A stretch of DNA of 42,370 nt from Alistipes sp. Marseille-P5061 (GTDB lineage: Bacteria > Bacteroidota > Bacteroidia > Bacteroidales > Rikenellaceae): contig NZ_LT985752.1 in NCBI RefSeq assembly GCF_900290115.1, positions 104,793 to 147,162 of the forward strand. The letters run 5' to 3'. Made by a program: the position numbers and the translations under genes. Positions 9,684 to 17,953 of the stretch are shown here, in pieces (the stretch's first letter is position 1; every line of letters starts with the position of its first letter). The notes below the pieces were generated by a model, which worked only from the letters and a program-made list of their open reading frames with translations, ran no database searches and had not been told where the DNA came from.

Positions 9684-9691
9684 TAAATTTG
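9684..9691 (+). promoter_or_regulatory. Candidate -7 box for the fucosidase gene
   Basis: TAAATTTG matches TAnnTTTG and lies 27 bases before the ATG at 9719, at the sharp transition from GC-rich repeat to AT-rich leader. No clear -33 TTG is present. Confidence 0.5.
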
Positions 9692-9718
9692 TCTTGTCAC
9701 GACTCAACGAACAAGACA

Positions 9719-11029
9719 ATGAAGCATCTCTGCACCTTGTGCTGCGCCGCGCTGCTCGCGCTCTCGGCCGCAGCCCAGCCCGGCTACCGTCCGACTCCGG
9801 AAAACCTTGCCTCGCGGCAGCAGTTCGCCGACGCCCGTTTCGGCATCTTCCTCCACTGGGGGCTCTACGCCATGCTGGCGCAGGGCGAGTGGGCGATGAC
9901 CAACCTCGACCTGAACTACCGCGAATACGAAAAGCTCGCCGGAGGCTTCTATCCGGCCAGATTCGACGCCCAAGCCTGGGTGACGGCCATCCGCGAAGGC
10001 GGGGCGCGCTACATCTGCTTCACGACGCGCCACCACGACGGATTCTCGATGTTCCACACCGCGCAGTCGCCCTACAACATCGTCGACGCGACGCCCTTTG
10101 CCCGCGACGTGCTGAAGGAGCTCTGCGACGAGTGCCACCGTCAGGGCATCCGCATCCACTTCTACTACTCGCTCATCGACTGGTGGCGCGAGGATGCCCC
10201 GCGCGGCCGCACGGGGCTCGGCACGGGACGCCCCGAAGGGACGGAGGACGCCGACAGCTACTTCGCCTTCATGAAGGCGCAGCTCACCGAGCTGCTGACC
10301 AACTACGGCGAGGTGGGGGCCATCTGGTTCGACGGCGTCTGGGACCAGGACCGCAACCCCGACTTCGACTGGCGGCTCGACGAGCTCTACGCGTTGATTC
10401 ACCGCCTGCAGCCCGCCTGCCTGATTATCAACAACCACCATCTGGACCCCTTCGAGGGTGAGGACGCCCAGGTCTTCGAACGCGACCTGCCGGGCGAGAA
10501 TACGGCGGGCTACTCCGAGCAGGGAATCAGCCAGCTGCCCCTCGAGACCTGCCAGACGATGAACGGCATGTGGGGCTACAAGATTACGGACCAGAACTAC
10601 AAATCCTCCGACGAGCTGATTCGCTACCTGGCGGGGGCGGCCGGACGCGGCGCCAACCTGCTGCTCAACATCGGCCCGCAGCCCGACGGCGAGCTGCCCG
10701 CGGCGGCGCTCGAGCGGCTCGAGGAGATGGGCTCGTGGCTCCGCACCAACGGGCAGACCATCTACGGCACGCAGGCCGGACCGGTCGAGCCCCGCAGCTG
10801 GGGCGTCACCACGCGCAAGGGGGAGAAGGTCTATGTCCACATCCTCGACTGGCCCGACACGGAGCTCTTTCTGCCGCTGCCGGCCTCGCAGCTGCGCGTG
10901 ACGGGCGCCGTGCGCTTCGCCGACGGAACGAAGGTGCGCTACCACCAGGACAACACGGGCATCACGCTCCGCCTCCCCGAGCGGCCCGAGACGCCCGACT
11001 GCATCATCGAACTCACCACCGCCCGATAG
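9719..11029 (+). CDS. Secreted alpha-L-fucosidase, GH29
   Basis: The product of 436 residues starts with a signal peptide (residues 1-19, cleavage near SAAA-Q). A GH29 catalytic barrel follows: FGIFLHWGLYA at 41-51, CFTTRHHDGFSMF at 100-112, and the nucleophile Asp205 in AIWFDGVWD, with the conserved GRGANLLLNIGPQPDGELP block at 309-327. A small beta-sandwich C-terminal domain covers about residues 350-436. It would release fucose from host mucin or other glycans in the periplasm or at the cell surface, a common trait of gut Bacteroidales. The gene stands alone, not in a SusC/D locus. An in-frame upstream extension into repeat sequence was rejected because of the signal peptide. Confidence 0.93.
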   Translation: MKHLCTLCCAALLALSAAAQPGYRPTPENLASRQQFADARFGIFLHWGLYAMLAQGEWAMTNLDLNYREYEKLAGGFYPARFDAQAWVTAIREGGARYICFTTRHHDGFSMFHTAQSPYNIVDATPFARDVLKELCDECHRQGIRIHFYYSLIDWWREDAPRGRTGLGTGRPEGTEDADSYFAFMKAQLTELLTNYGEVGAIWFDGVWDQDRNPDFDWRLDELYALIHRLQPACLIINNHHLDPFEGEDAQVFERDLPGENTAGYSEQGISQLPLETCQTMNGMWGYKITDQNYKSSDELIRYLAGAAGRGANLLLNIGPQPDGELPAAALERLEEMGSWLRTNGQTIYGTQAGPVEPRSWGVTTRKGEKVYVHILDWPDTELFLPLPASQLRVTGAVRFADGTKVRYHQDNTGITLRLPERPETPDCIIELTTAR

Positions 11030-11039
11030 GCGGCCCCTT

Positions 11040-11082
11040 GCTCCGGGGGCGGCGGCTTTCGTCGGCCCCGGAGCTTTTTTTT
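11040..11082 (+). terminator. Terminator after the fucosidase gene
   Basis: GCTCCGGGG pairs with CCCCGGAGC around a 17-base loop and is followed by eight T residues, 11 bases after the stop codon. A textbook intrinsic terminator. Confidence 0.93.
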
Positions 11083-11148
11083 CACGCCGCCGAAGAGGCG
11101 CCCACCGCACGGGCGGGGCGCTTCCCGGCCGCAAAAACCCATCGACCC

Positions 11149-11748
11149 ATGAACAAGTTAACCCTGCTTCTGCTGCTGCCGTGGCTCGCCGTTGCAACCG
11201 CGGCGGCATCGCCCCAGCCTCCCGCCGATTCGACGGTCCTGGCCGACGAACTGCGCGAAACGGCGCTCATGCGCGAACTCCGTCGCGAGAGCGAATGCCT
11301 CCCCGAAGAGGGCGACCTCGTGTGGCGGGCCCGCTTCGAGGGGACCGACAGCGTCCGCACGGCCGGGGAGCTCTACCGCAAAATCCACACTATCCTGCAC
11401 GACACGTGGCGTTCGCCCGGCAGCGAGGAGCTCCTCACCGAGGAGGAGAACCGGCTCCACGCCCGCATGCTGCTCACCCACACGGCCTCGAACCAGCTCT
11501 TCGGCTACAGATTCGAATGCCGCGTGCGGATGCTGCGCGAGGAGGCGGCCGCCGAGGTCGAGCTCCGCTGCACGGAGGTGCAGTTCAACAACGAGGTGAA
11601 ACGCCCGACCGAGTGCTTCCCCTTCCGGGACGACGCCGGAGTACCCTTTGCCGTCAAGAAGCGGGAATTCGCCCAGCTGCTGCAGCTGGAGAGCGCCCTG
11701 CGCACGCTGCGCCAGGGGCTTCGCTTCGAGCTGGCCGGAGGGTTGTAG
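11149..11748 (+). CDS. Small secreted protein, possibly DUF4468-like
   Basis: The 199-residue product has a signal peptide (about 1-19, MNKLTLLLLLPWLAVATAA) and a charged alpha/beta domain. The segment WRARFEGTDSVRTAGELYRK, followed after a helix by a strand-rich block with FGYRFECRVRML, resembles the Bacteroidetes DUF4468 family (TBP-like fold), but the match is by eye only. No lipobox and no second transmembrane helix are seen, so it should be periplasmic. It lies between two strong terminators and is probably monocistronic. Function unknown. Confidence 0.72.
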   Translation: MNKLTLLLLLPWLAVATAAASPQPPADSTVLADELRETALMRELRRESECLPEEGDLVWRARFEGTDSVRTAGELYRKIHTILHDTWRSPGSEELLTEEENRLHARMLLTHTASNQLFGYRFECRVRMLREEAAAEVELRCTEVQFNNEVKRPTECFPFRDDAGVPFAVKKREFAQLLQLESALRTLRQGLRFELAGGL

Positions 11749-11770
11749 CGGCTCTTCCGCCGCCGGACAA

Positions 11771-11818
11771 AGAAAAAGAGGCCGTTCCCTCCCTTGCGGA
11801 AGGAACGGCCTCTTTTTT
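11771..11818 (+). terminator. Terminator after the small secreted protein gene
   Basis: AGAGGCCGTTCC pairs with GGAACGGCCTCT around a 13-base loop, flanked by A-rich sequence upstream and six T residues downstream, so it could act in both directions. Confidence 0.92.
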
Positions 11819-11841
11819 CGCTTTTCCTTTTGCGTTCTACG

Positions 11842-12036
11842 CTCCGCGCCCGGACTTTTCGAACCGCGTCAGCCCCATTGCTCCGCGCCCGGACCTTTCG
11901 GGCTGCGTCGGCCCCATTGCTCCGCGCCCGGACTTTTCGGGCCGCGTCGGTCCCTTCGCTCTGCGTCCGGTCCTTTCGGGCCGCGCCGGCCCCATCGCCC
12001 CGCGCCCGGACCTTTCGGGCTGCGTCAGCCACGCCG
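11842..12036. repeat. 39-bp minisatellite, five tandem copies
   Basis: Five head-to-tail units start at 11842, 11881, 11920, 11959 and 11998, each 39 bases, opening ctccgcgcccggac and usually ending ccccattg. Copies differ at a few positions each. Because 39 is a multiple of three, every frame stays open and a false 13-residue protein repeat appears on both strands. The array lies directly after a terminator and before the convergent SMR gene. Confidence 0.92.
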
Positions 12037-12101
12037 GCCCGCATCGGCCCCGCCGGGCCGTGCCTCCGGCAGAGGCCTTCCCCCCGCGGCGCTGCGGCGC
12101 C

Positions 12102-12422
12102 TCAATGCAGCAGCTTCAGCCCGACGATACCGACGAGGATGAGGGTCAGACAGCACATCCGGCCGACCGTGAGCGCATCGCCGAAAAAGAGGACCCCGAG
12201 CACCACCGTGCCGACGCCGCCGATGCCGGTCCAGACGACATAGGCCGTACCCATGGGGATACTCCGCTGGGCCAGATAGAGCAGCCATCCGCTCAGCGCC
12301 ATCGACACCACCGAGAGGACCAGAAAGAGTCCGTGATAGCGGGGAGAACTCCCCGCGAGCTTGAATCCGAGCGGCCAGCCCATCTCGAAGAGGCCGGCCA
12401 GCAGAAGCAGCAACCACGCCAT
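12102..12422 (-). CDS. SMR family transporter, SugE/Gdx-like
   Basis: The 106-residue protein has four transmembrane helices, the standard size of small multidrug resistance transporters. The membrane-embedded acidic residue that couples protons to substrate is Glu13 (GLFEMGW), and the tryptophan Trp16 typical of the Gdx subtype is present. AYVVWTGIGGVG at 60-71 is nearer to SugE/Gdx guanidinium exporters than to EmrE (AYAIWSGVG). The ATG at 12422 was preferred over a TTG two codons upstream. SMR proteins act as antiparallel or hetero-dimers. No partner gene is adjacent, so this one should be a homodimer. Confidence 0.9.
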   Translation of the reverse strand: MAWLLLLLAGLFEMGWPLGFKLAGSSPRYHGLFLVLSVVSMALSGWLLYLAQRSIPMGTAYVVWTGIGGVGTVVLGVLFFGDALTVGRMCCLTLILVGIVGLKLLH

Positions 12423-12447
12423 AAGCAATCTTGTTCCGTTTCACCGG

Positions 12448-12455
12448 CAAAGATA
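12448..12455 (-). promoter_or_regulatory. Candidate -7 box for the SMR gene
   Basis: TATCTTTG on the minus strand, 25 bases before the start codon, matches TAnnTTTG. The upstream side is GC-rich and lacks a TTG at -33. Confidence 0.5.
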
Positions 12456-12499
12456 ATACACCGGCGGGATTCGCTGCATCGCCTGCCCCGGCAAATTGC

Positions 12500-12660
12500 A
12501 GGACAGCACAACGCCCGGCCCCTCCAGTCCCTCCGGCCCCTCCGGCCCCGGCAAAATACCGGATTGCACGCCGCCGCGCCCCCGCTGCCCGGCCACGCCG
12601 GGCCACCGCATCGGCCGAGCACCCCGGCCAAAGCATCGGCCGAGCAGCCGGCCGCCACCC
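12500..12660. repeat. GC-rich short repeats upstream of the SMR gene
   Basis: Tandem cctccggcc variants at about 12512-12550 are followed by two 25-base units at 12601-12625 and 12626-12653 sharing gcatcggccgagca. No gene is seen between 12456 and 12825. Confidence 0.65.
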
Positions 12661-12825
12661 GTCAAGGCTCCGGGACCGGACGCACACCGCGCACGACGCC
12701 GCCCACCCCGACCGCTCCCTGCCGCACTCCGTCACACGCCGTCACGCTCCAGCCGCGCTCCTCCGCTCCTCCGCGCCAGCCGCACAGCCGCCGATTCGTT
12801 CCGCGCCCTCCCCGCTCCCCGGCAC

Positions 12826-12884
12826 AAAAAAAACGACGGGCGGCCGGAAGTCCGTACCCATGGTACACTCCCGGTCGTCCGTCG
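12826..12884 (-). terminator. Terminator-like hairpin without an obvious gene
   Basis: On the minus strand a 14-base stem (cgacggacgaccgg against ccggccgcccgtcg, two A-C mismatches) with a loop that contains the near-palindrome around gtacccatggtac is followed by eight T residues. The only upstream minus-strand gene, dnaK, already has its own terminator at 13049, so the origin of the transcript is unclear. Sequence from 12885 to 13048 holds no convincing ORF. Confidence 0.55.
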
Positions 12885-13048
12885 CTCGTCATAACCCACC
12901 ATCCCACCCGCCCCCGAGGGGGCTCCGGTCCGAACCTGTTCGCTCCACAACCCGTTCGACCTCCGGTTCGAACCGCTTCGTCGTCTCCCCCTCCGCCGCA
13001 CGCACGCCTCCCTGCGTGAGGCGCCGCGCATGCGGCTTCGGAGGGGCA

Positions 13049-13082
13049 TAAAAAGGTCGGGCCCGGAAATCCGGACCCGACC
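13049..13082 (-). terminator. Terminator of dnaK
   Basis: On the minus strand GGTCGGGTCCGG, loop ATTT, CCGGGCCCGACC (one G-U pair) and a five-T run, 30 bases after the dnaK stop. Confidence 0.9.
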
Positions 13083-13111
13083 CGTCGTCAGCCTTTATGC
13101 AAGGCCGTGAA

Positions 13112-15034
13112 CTATTTCACCTCTTCGAACTCTACGTCCTCGGGCTGGCCGTTGTTGGCACCGCCCTGTGCGCCTGCATTGCCCTGAGCCTGCTGGCCGG
13201 CATTCTGCTGAGCACCGGCAGCACCCTGAGCCTGCTGCTGCGAGTAGATGTCCTGCGAAGCGGCCTGCCATGCGGCGTTCAGCTCGGCGATGGCCGTGTC
13301 GATAGCCGCAACGTCGGCGTTCTTGTGCGCCTCCTTCAGCTTGCCGAGGGCCGACTCGATGGCTGCCTTCTTGTCGGCAGGCAGCTTGTCGCCGTACTCC
13401 TTGAGCTGCTTCTCGGTGGCGAAGATGTTCGAGTCGGCAGCGTTAATCTTGTCGATACGCTCCTTCTCCTGACGGTCCTTCTCCTCGTTGGCCTTCGCCT
13501 CGTCACGCATGCGCTGAATCTCCTGCTCGGTCAGACCCGACGATGCCTCGATGCGAATCTTCTGCTCCTTGCCCGTGCCCTTGTCCTTGGCCGATACGTT
13601 CAGGATACCGTTGGCATCGATATCGAACGTCACCTCAATCTGAGGCACGCCACGCGGAGCGGCCGGAATGCCGTCGAGGTGGAAGCGGCCAATCGACTTG
13701 TTGTCGCGGGCCAGCGGACGCTCGCCCTGGCATACGTTAATTTCTACCGAAGGCTGGTTGTCGGCTGCCGTCGAGAAGACCTCGCTCTTGCGGGTAGGAA
13801 TCGTCGTGTTGGCGTCGATGAGCTTGGTCATCACACCGCCCAGCGTCTCGATACCGAGCGACAGCGGCGTCACATCAAGCAGCAGCACGTCCTTCACTTC
13901 GCCCGTCAGCACACCGCCCTGGATAGCGGCGCCCACGGCAACCACCTCGTCGGGGTTTACGCTCTTGTTGGGCGTCTTGCCGAAGAACTGCTCGACAATC
14001 TTCTGCACGGCGGGGATACGGGTCGAACCGCCGACCAGAATCACCTCGTCGATATCGCTGGCCTGCAGACCGGCGTCACGCAGCGCAAGCTTGCAGGGCT
14101 CGACCGTCTTCTGAATCAGATGGTCGCACAGCTGCTCGAACTTGGCACGCGTAAGCGTCATGACCAGGTGCTGCGGAATGCCGTTTACAGGCATGATGTA
14201 GGGCAGGTTGATTTCGGTCGAAGTCGACGACGAAAGTTCAATCTTGGCCTTCTCGGCAGCCTCCTTCAGGCGCTGCAGAGCCATCGGGTCCTGACGCAGG
14301 TCGATGTTGTGCTCGGCCTTGAACGCCTCGGCCATGTAGTCGATAAGCACGTGGTCGAAGTCATCACCTCCCAGGTGCGTATCGCCGTTGGTCGACTTAA
14401 CCTCGAAGACACCGTCGCCCAGCTCCAGGATGGAGATATCGAACGTACCGCCACCGAGGTCGTATACGGCAATCTTCATATCCTTGCCCTTCTTGTCCAG
14501 ACCGTAGGCAAGCGCTGCGGCCGTAGGCTCGTTGATGATTCGGCGAACCTTCAGACCGGCAATCTCGCCCGCCTCCTTCGTGGCCTGACGCTGTGAGTCG
14601 GAGAAGTAGGCCGGCACGGTGATGACCGCCTCGGTTACCTCCTGGCCCAGATAGTCCTCGGCCGTCTTCTTCATCTTCTGCAGAATGATGGCCGAAATCT
14701 CCTGAGGCGTGTAGAGACGTCCGTCGATGTCGACACGGGGCGTGTTGTTGTCGCCGCGGACAATCGAATAGGGCGCGCGGGCCACATCGGCCGTAACCTG
14801 GTCGAAGGTCTCGCCCATGAAACGTTTAATCGAAAAGACCGTGCGCTTCGGGTTGGTGATGGCCTGACGCTTTGCGGGGTCACCCACCTTGCGCTCTCCG
14901 TCATTCGTGAAGGCTACGACGGAAGGGGTCGTGCGGTGTCCCTCGGAGTTGGGAATCACCACGGGCTCGTTGCCCTCCATCACTGCTACGCAGGAGTTCG
15001 TCGTACCTAAGTCAATACCAATAATCTTTGCCAT
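13112..15034 (-). CDS. dnaK: Chaperone DnaK (Hsp70)
   Basis: DnaK binds exposed hydrophobic segments of client proteins in cycles driven by ATP, with DnaJ and GrpE. The 640-residue product opens [18 protein letters not shown] and has the Hsp70 signatures [14 protein letters not shown] and [14 protein letters not shown]. Further on come the interdomain linker [13 protein letters not shown] and the helical lid. The C-terminal tail is Gln/Gly/Ala-rich and ends VEFEEVK, close to the usual EEVD-like motif. dnaJ and grpE are not adjacent, as usual in Bacteroidetes. Control is probably through the promoter at 15110-15142 and the palindrome that overlaps it. Confidence 0.98.
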   Translation of the reverse strand: MAKIIGIDLGTTNSCVAVMEGNEPVVIPNSEGHRTTPSVVAFTNDGERKVGDPAKRQAITNPKRTVFSIKRFMGETFDQVTADVARAPYSIVRGDNNTPRVDIDGRLYTPQEISAIILQKMKKTAEDYLGQEVTEAVITVPAYFSDSQRQATKEAGEIAGLKVRRIINEPTAAALAYGLDKKGKDMKIAVYDLGGGTFDISILELGDGVFEVKSTNGDTHLGGDDFDHVLIDYMAEAFKAEHNIDLRQDPMALQRLKEAAEKAKIELSSSTSTEINLPYIMPVNGIPQHLVMTLTRAKFEQLCDHLIQKTVEPCKLALRDAGLQASDIDEVILVGGSTRIPAVQKIVEQFFGKTPNKSVNPDEVVAVGAAIQGGVLTGEVKDVLLLDVTPLSLGIETLGGVMTKLIDANTTIPTRKSEVFSTAADNQPSVEINVCQGERPLARDNKSIGRFHLDGIPAAPRGVPQIEVTFDIDANGILNVSAKDKGTGKEQKIRIEASSGLTEQEIQRMRDEAKANEEKDRQEKERIDKINAADSNIFATEKQLKEYGDKLPADKKAAIESALGKLKEAHKNADVAAIDTAIAELNAAWQAASQDIYSQQQAQGAAGAQQNAGQQAQGNAGAQGGANNGQPEDVEFEEVK

Positions 15035-15109
15035 AGTCGTATATGTTTTAATTGTTATTATTCGGTTTCTCTGCCGGCCTCAACCGGCGCGTTACGCCCC
15101 CTTCTTGAA

Positions 15110-15142
15110 CAAAGGTTGTACCAAACGACACGTCCTGCCAAA
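15110..15142 (-). promoter_or_regulatory. Promoter of dnaK
   Basis: On the minus strand TTTG (15142-15139), a 21-base spacer and AACCTTTG (15117-15110; one mismatch from TAnnTTTG) form a plausible housekeeping promoter, with a 75-base leader to the start codon. The TTTG lies inside the palindrome at 15135-15149. Confidence 0.6.
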
Positions 15143-15149
15143 TTGGCAG
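15135..15149. promoter_or_regulatory. Palindromic operator candidate at the dnaK promoter
   Basis: CTGCCAAATTGGCAG is a perfect inverted repeat with 7-base arms and one central base. A further TTGGCAG half-site follows at 15154-15160 and another at 15204-15210. The palindrome covers the -33 box, a classic position for repression. It is not the CIRCE element bound by HrcA. The regulator is unknown. Confidence 0.55.
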
Positions 15150-15259
15150 AATATTGGCAGGCTGTGAATGCACCGCGGGGAAAGGGTCTGCCGGAGCGTG
15201 TTATTTTGGCAGAAAACCGTGCGCCGCGGCAGCCCTCCGGCACTTCACCAAACGGCAGG

Positions 15260-15290
15260 CAAAAAAGAAGCCCCTCCGCAGGGAGGGGCC
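15260..15290 (-). terminator. Terminator of the small HTH gene
   Basis: GCCCCTCC, loop ctgc, GGAGGGGC followed by TTCTTTTTT on the minus strand, 35 bases after the stop codon at 15325. Confidence 0.88.
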
Positions 15291-15324
15291 TGAATCATCT
15301 CTCAATGACAAATCCGCAGCGCGG

Positions 15325-15567
15325 CTATTTGTTCTCGTTCAGAATGCGCATTGCATGTTCGAGAATCGTCGTATCGTCCAACGTCACGATGCCACCGTCG
15401 GGTCCGGGTTCGAAATGAACGCCAACGCACTCCTTCGCCTCGTGCTTGCCGCCGAAATAATTGCGAATCGTCTCCACGTCGAGTCCTAATTCATCTGCAA
15501 TGCGCTGCGAGCTGCCGCTGGGCAGTTTGTCTTTGATTCGGCGCAGCTCGTTAAATGTGATTATCAT
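15325..15567 (-). CDS. Small helix-turn-helix DNA-binding protein
   Basis: The 80-residue protein carries an N-terminal helix-turn-helix: after FNELRRIKDKLP, the segment SSQRIADELGLDVETIRNYF reads as two helices with a turn and a recognition helix. The C-terminal third (GGIVTLDDTTILEHAMRIL) is conserved in look and may dimerise. Similar short proteins are annotated simply as DNA-binding protein in Bacteroidales. The ATG at 15567 is preferred over an upstream in-frame start at 15600 because homology-like sequence begins at MIITFNEL. It is monocistronic, between dnaK and a repeat region. The target is unknown; a role in controlling dnaK is conceivable only from proximity. Confidence 0.8.
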   Translation of the reverse strand: MIITFNELRRIKDKLPSGSSQRIADELGLDVETIRNYFGGKHEAKECVGVHFEPGPDGGIVTLDDTTILEHAMRILNENK

Positions 15568-15734
15568 ATCAGTTGGTTTTAAGTTGATATTTCTACACAA
15601 CTAAGTTACAACTTTTTTGGATAAATCCAAAATTTCCCTTTCAAAAAATGTAATTGAAGTGTCATAAAAGCGCAACAAAGCAAAGCGGCCGGACCTGCGG
15701 CATCCGGACCGACTCGCGACACTGCCAAAGTCGT

Positions 15735-16190
15735 GCCGAAGGGGCCTCGGGCGGTGCGAGTGGTACGGGTGGTCCGTGCCGTGCGGGAGGTGCGGGCGGG
15801 CCGGGCCGTGCAGGAGGTGCGGGCGGCGCAGGCGATGCAGGCGGTGCGGGCGGCGCAGGCGATGCAGGCGGGGCGGGCGGTACGGACAGCGCGGGCCGGG
15901 CGAGCCGGAAGGTACGGGCGGGGCGGAAGGTACGGGCGATGTGGGTGGCGCGGGCCGTACGGGCAGTGTGGGCGGTGCGGGCGATGCGAGCAGTGCGAGC
16001 AGTGCGAGCAGTACGGGCGGTGCAGGCGGTGCAGGCGGTGCAGGCGGTGCAGGCGGTGCGGGTGGTGCAGGTGGCGCGGGTGGTGCGAGCAGTCCGTGCC
16101 GTGCGGGAGGTCCGTGCCGTGCGGGTGGTGCGGACAGCGCGGGTGGTCCCGCCTGCACCTGCACCTGCACCTGCACCTACACCTGCTCCT
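15735..16190. repeat. Nonamer-based low-complexity array, about 450 bp
   Basis: The plus strand is built from 9-base units such as gcaggcggt and variants (gcgggcggc, gcaggcgat, gcgagcagt, cgggtggtg). Perfect gcaggcggt runs occur near 16020-16060. All six frames are open across most of it, giving Gly/Ala-, Arg/Cys- or Pro/His-rich translations with no start, signal or domain that singles out one frame. The array ends at a block of alternating cacctg copies at 16153-16190. I see no gene between 15568 and 16413. Confidence 0.85.
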
Positions 16191-16228
16191 GCTACTGCGC
16201 ATGCGACGCGTACGTATATTACGTATAT

Positions 16229-16268
16229 AAAAAAGGACTCCCGGATGCATCTCGTGCACCCGGGAGCC
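16229..16268 (-). terminator. Terminator of the FKBP lipoprotein operon
   Basis: On the minus strand GGCTCCCGGGTGCA pairs with TGCATCCGGGAGTCC (one bulge, one G-U) and is followed by six T residues. It lies 146 bases after the stop at 16414, next to the nonamer array. Confidence 0.88.
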
Positions 16269-16413
16269 TGTCTCCTTGAATTGTCCTGCGTGTTGAATCG
16301 CCTCGCGTATTGAATCACCTTGCATGCGGCCTCCGCATGGGCGCCTCTGCACGGACTCTTCCGCACGTGGCACCTCCGCGCGGCCTCCGCATCGGGCACC
16401 TCCGCACGCGGCG

Positions 16414-17946
16414 CTACTCCTCGTCGGCCTCGTCGCTCGGCTCGACGTAAATCTGGAACAGCAGCGGCGTGAAGGGGGGAATCTCCGTCGTTACGGAGGT
16501 GGTGGTCGTCGTGGTGGTCGTATCGTCGTAGCCCGAACCGTAACCGTAGTAGTCGTAGTAACCACCGTAATAGCCGCCGTAGTAACCACCGTAGTAACCG
16601 CCGTAGTAGCCGTTCATGCCGTAGTAGCTGTTGGCGTAGTTCAGGTAGTTCAGGTAGTCAAGATAGCTCGACGAATAGCCGCTGGTCGTGGTCGAGGTCG
16701 ACGACGAACCGCTGACACCCGTCGAACCGTAGGCGTTGGTCGAGGTGGTGACCATCGCGGCCCACTGCCCGAACTTGAGGTTGGGAATCGTATAGTACCA
16801 GGCGCTGATGGCACCGCCCTCCTCGGGGGTGTACTCGAAGGCCGAACCCGTCGATTTCACCTCGCCGTAGATGAGTTTCTTCACCTCGTCGATGTTCGTG
16901 TCGAAGATGAAGCCGTCGAGGAAGCGGCCGATGTACCAGATTTTGGCCGTGCCGTCCATCTTCACCGAGTCGGTCAGCTCCTTCACGTCGGGATAGGTCC
17001 CCTCCTCGGAGCCGAACCGCTCCTTGAGCACATCGGCGATGTCCTGCTCCAGCTTGTCGAAGGCCGCATAGGGCTCGTAGGCCGACTGGTAGCGCTCCGG
17101 GAAGCGAATCGCATCGCCGGGATGGTAGCGGTAGTCGACATAGACCTGAGGCACCGTATCGCAGGCGTTGACCCACCGCTCCGTGATGTTGTAGGGGTGG
17201 TTCGCATCGTCGGCCTTCTCGGGACGCTTGTTCTCCTTGGTGTCGTAGACGCGCAGCCCGCCGTCGCCCTCACAGAAGGCGTCGACGGCCGAGCCCTCGC
17301 TCTCGAGCGGGTTCTTCACCGTATCGCAAATCGTCATCGTCACGATGAACGGGCGGTTGGTGTCGAGCGTATACTGACCCTCGTAACCGCCGTCGCCCTC
17401 CGCGCCGCCGACCACCGACGAGGGCATGTAGAGCACCACCTCGGAGCCTTCGCGCAGCAGAATCTCGCGCGATTCGAAGCCGCGTTCGTTCTTGTACTTC
17501 TCGTAATAGGTCTCGCCCAGCGTCAGCGTGTTGCGCATCGCCAGACGCGTACCCTCAATCAGCGACGTGTTGATTTCGCCGCAGTAGCGGTAATAGGGCA
17601 CATAGTGCGTATATTTGGTGAAGGTGCCGGCCAGCTTGGCATCCATCTCCCGACGCGTCAGGATGATGTTGCCGCTCAGGTCGCGCCCCGAGAAGTCAAA
17701 CTTCACCCAGCAAATCGTATCGTTGATGGGGGCGGCATCCTTGTTGCCCACCTTCAGCACGTCGACGTAGTAGCCGCCATCCTCCTGCAGGTTCTCCTCC
17801 AGGTCGGGACGGTTGAGGCGTATCCACGAGGCAAGCGCCATCTTCTCGTAGGTGGCATAGGATTCGCTCTCCTCCTTGGCGCACGAAGGCAGCAGAAGGG
17901 CCAGCAGGAGCGCCGCGGCGAGCAGTGTGTGTCCAAAAAACTTCAT
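16414..17946 (-). CDS. Lipoprotein with two FKBP-like domains and a low-complexity loop insert
   Basis: The 510-residue product has a lipoprotein signal peptide with Cys22 (LLPSC). A first FKBP-like domain spans about residues 58-210 (VKFDFSGRDLSG, EGSEVVLYMPSSVVGG, FIVTMTICDTV). The second, at about 330-503, is closer to FKBP: YIGRFLDGFIFDTN, FGQWAAMVTTSTNAYGSTG, then IPPFTPLLFQIYV. Between AYGSTG (405-410) and IPPF (489-492) a stretch of 78 residues rich in Ser/Thr, Tyr/Gly (four YYGG repeats) and a run of Thr is inserted in the loop that covers the active site in FKBPs. It should sit on the periplasmic side of the envelope and may be a peptidyl-prolyl isomerase or a non-catalytic relative. 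It is co-transcribed with the FKBP-type lipoprotein 62 bases upstream. Confidence 0.82.
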   Translation of the reverse strand: MKFFGHTLLAAALLLALLLPSCAKEESESYATYEKMALASWIRLNRPDLEENLQEDGGYYVDVLKVGNKDAAPINDTICWVKFDFSGRDLSGNIILTRREMDAKLAGTFTKYTHYVPYYRYCGEINTSLIEGTRLAMRNTLTLGETYYEKYKNERGFESREILLREGSEVVLYMPSSVVGGAEGDGGYEGQYTLDTNRPFIVTMTICDTVKNPLESEGSAVDAFCEGDGGLRVYDTKENKRPEKADDANHPYNITERWVNACDTVPQVYVDYRYHPGDAIRFPERYQSAYEPYAAFDKLEQDIADVLKERFGSEEGTYPDVKELTDSVKMDGTAKIWYIGRFLDGFIFDTNIDEVKKLIYGEVKSTGSAFEYTPEEGGAISAWYYTIPNLKFGQWAAMVTTSTNAYGSTGVSGSSSTSTTTSGYSSSYLDYLNYLNYANSYYGMNGYYGGYYGGYYGGYYGGYYDYYGYGSGYDDTTTTTTTTSVTTEIPPFTPLLFQIYVEPSDEADEE

Positions 17947-17953
17947 ATCTCCG

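Noticed and set aside
9071..9718. N-terminal extension of the fucosidase frame
   Set aside because: The extension is repeat-derived Pro/Arg/His sequence, while a signal peptide starts exactly at 9719 after a -7 box.
11842..12036. CRISPR array
   Set aside because: Units abut with no unique spacers and diverge like a minisatellite; no cas genes nearby.
12955..12985. tRNA gene suggested by GGTTCGAACC
   Set aside because: The flanking bases do not form a T-stem, acceptor stem or anticodon arm; it is a simple palindrome.
11181..13019. Long plus-strand frame over the 39-bp repeats
   Set aside because: Opened only by the multiple-of-three repeat, crosses two terminators and is antisense to the SMR gene.
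15654..16313. Collagen-like or Pro-rich proteins in the nonamer array
   Set aside because: All six frames are open, none has a consistent signal or start, and the Gly/Ala pattern shifts frame within the array.
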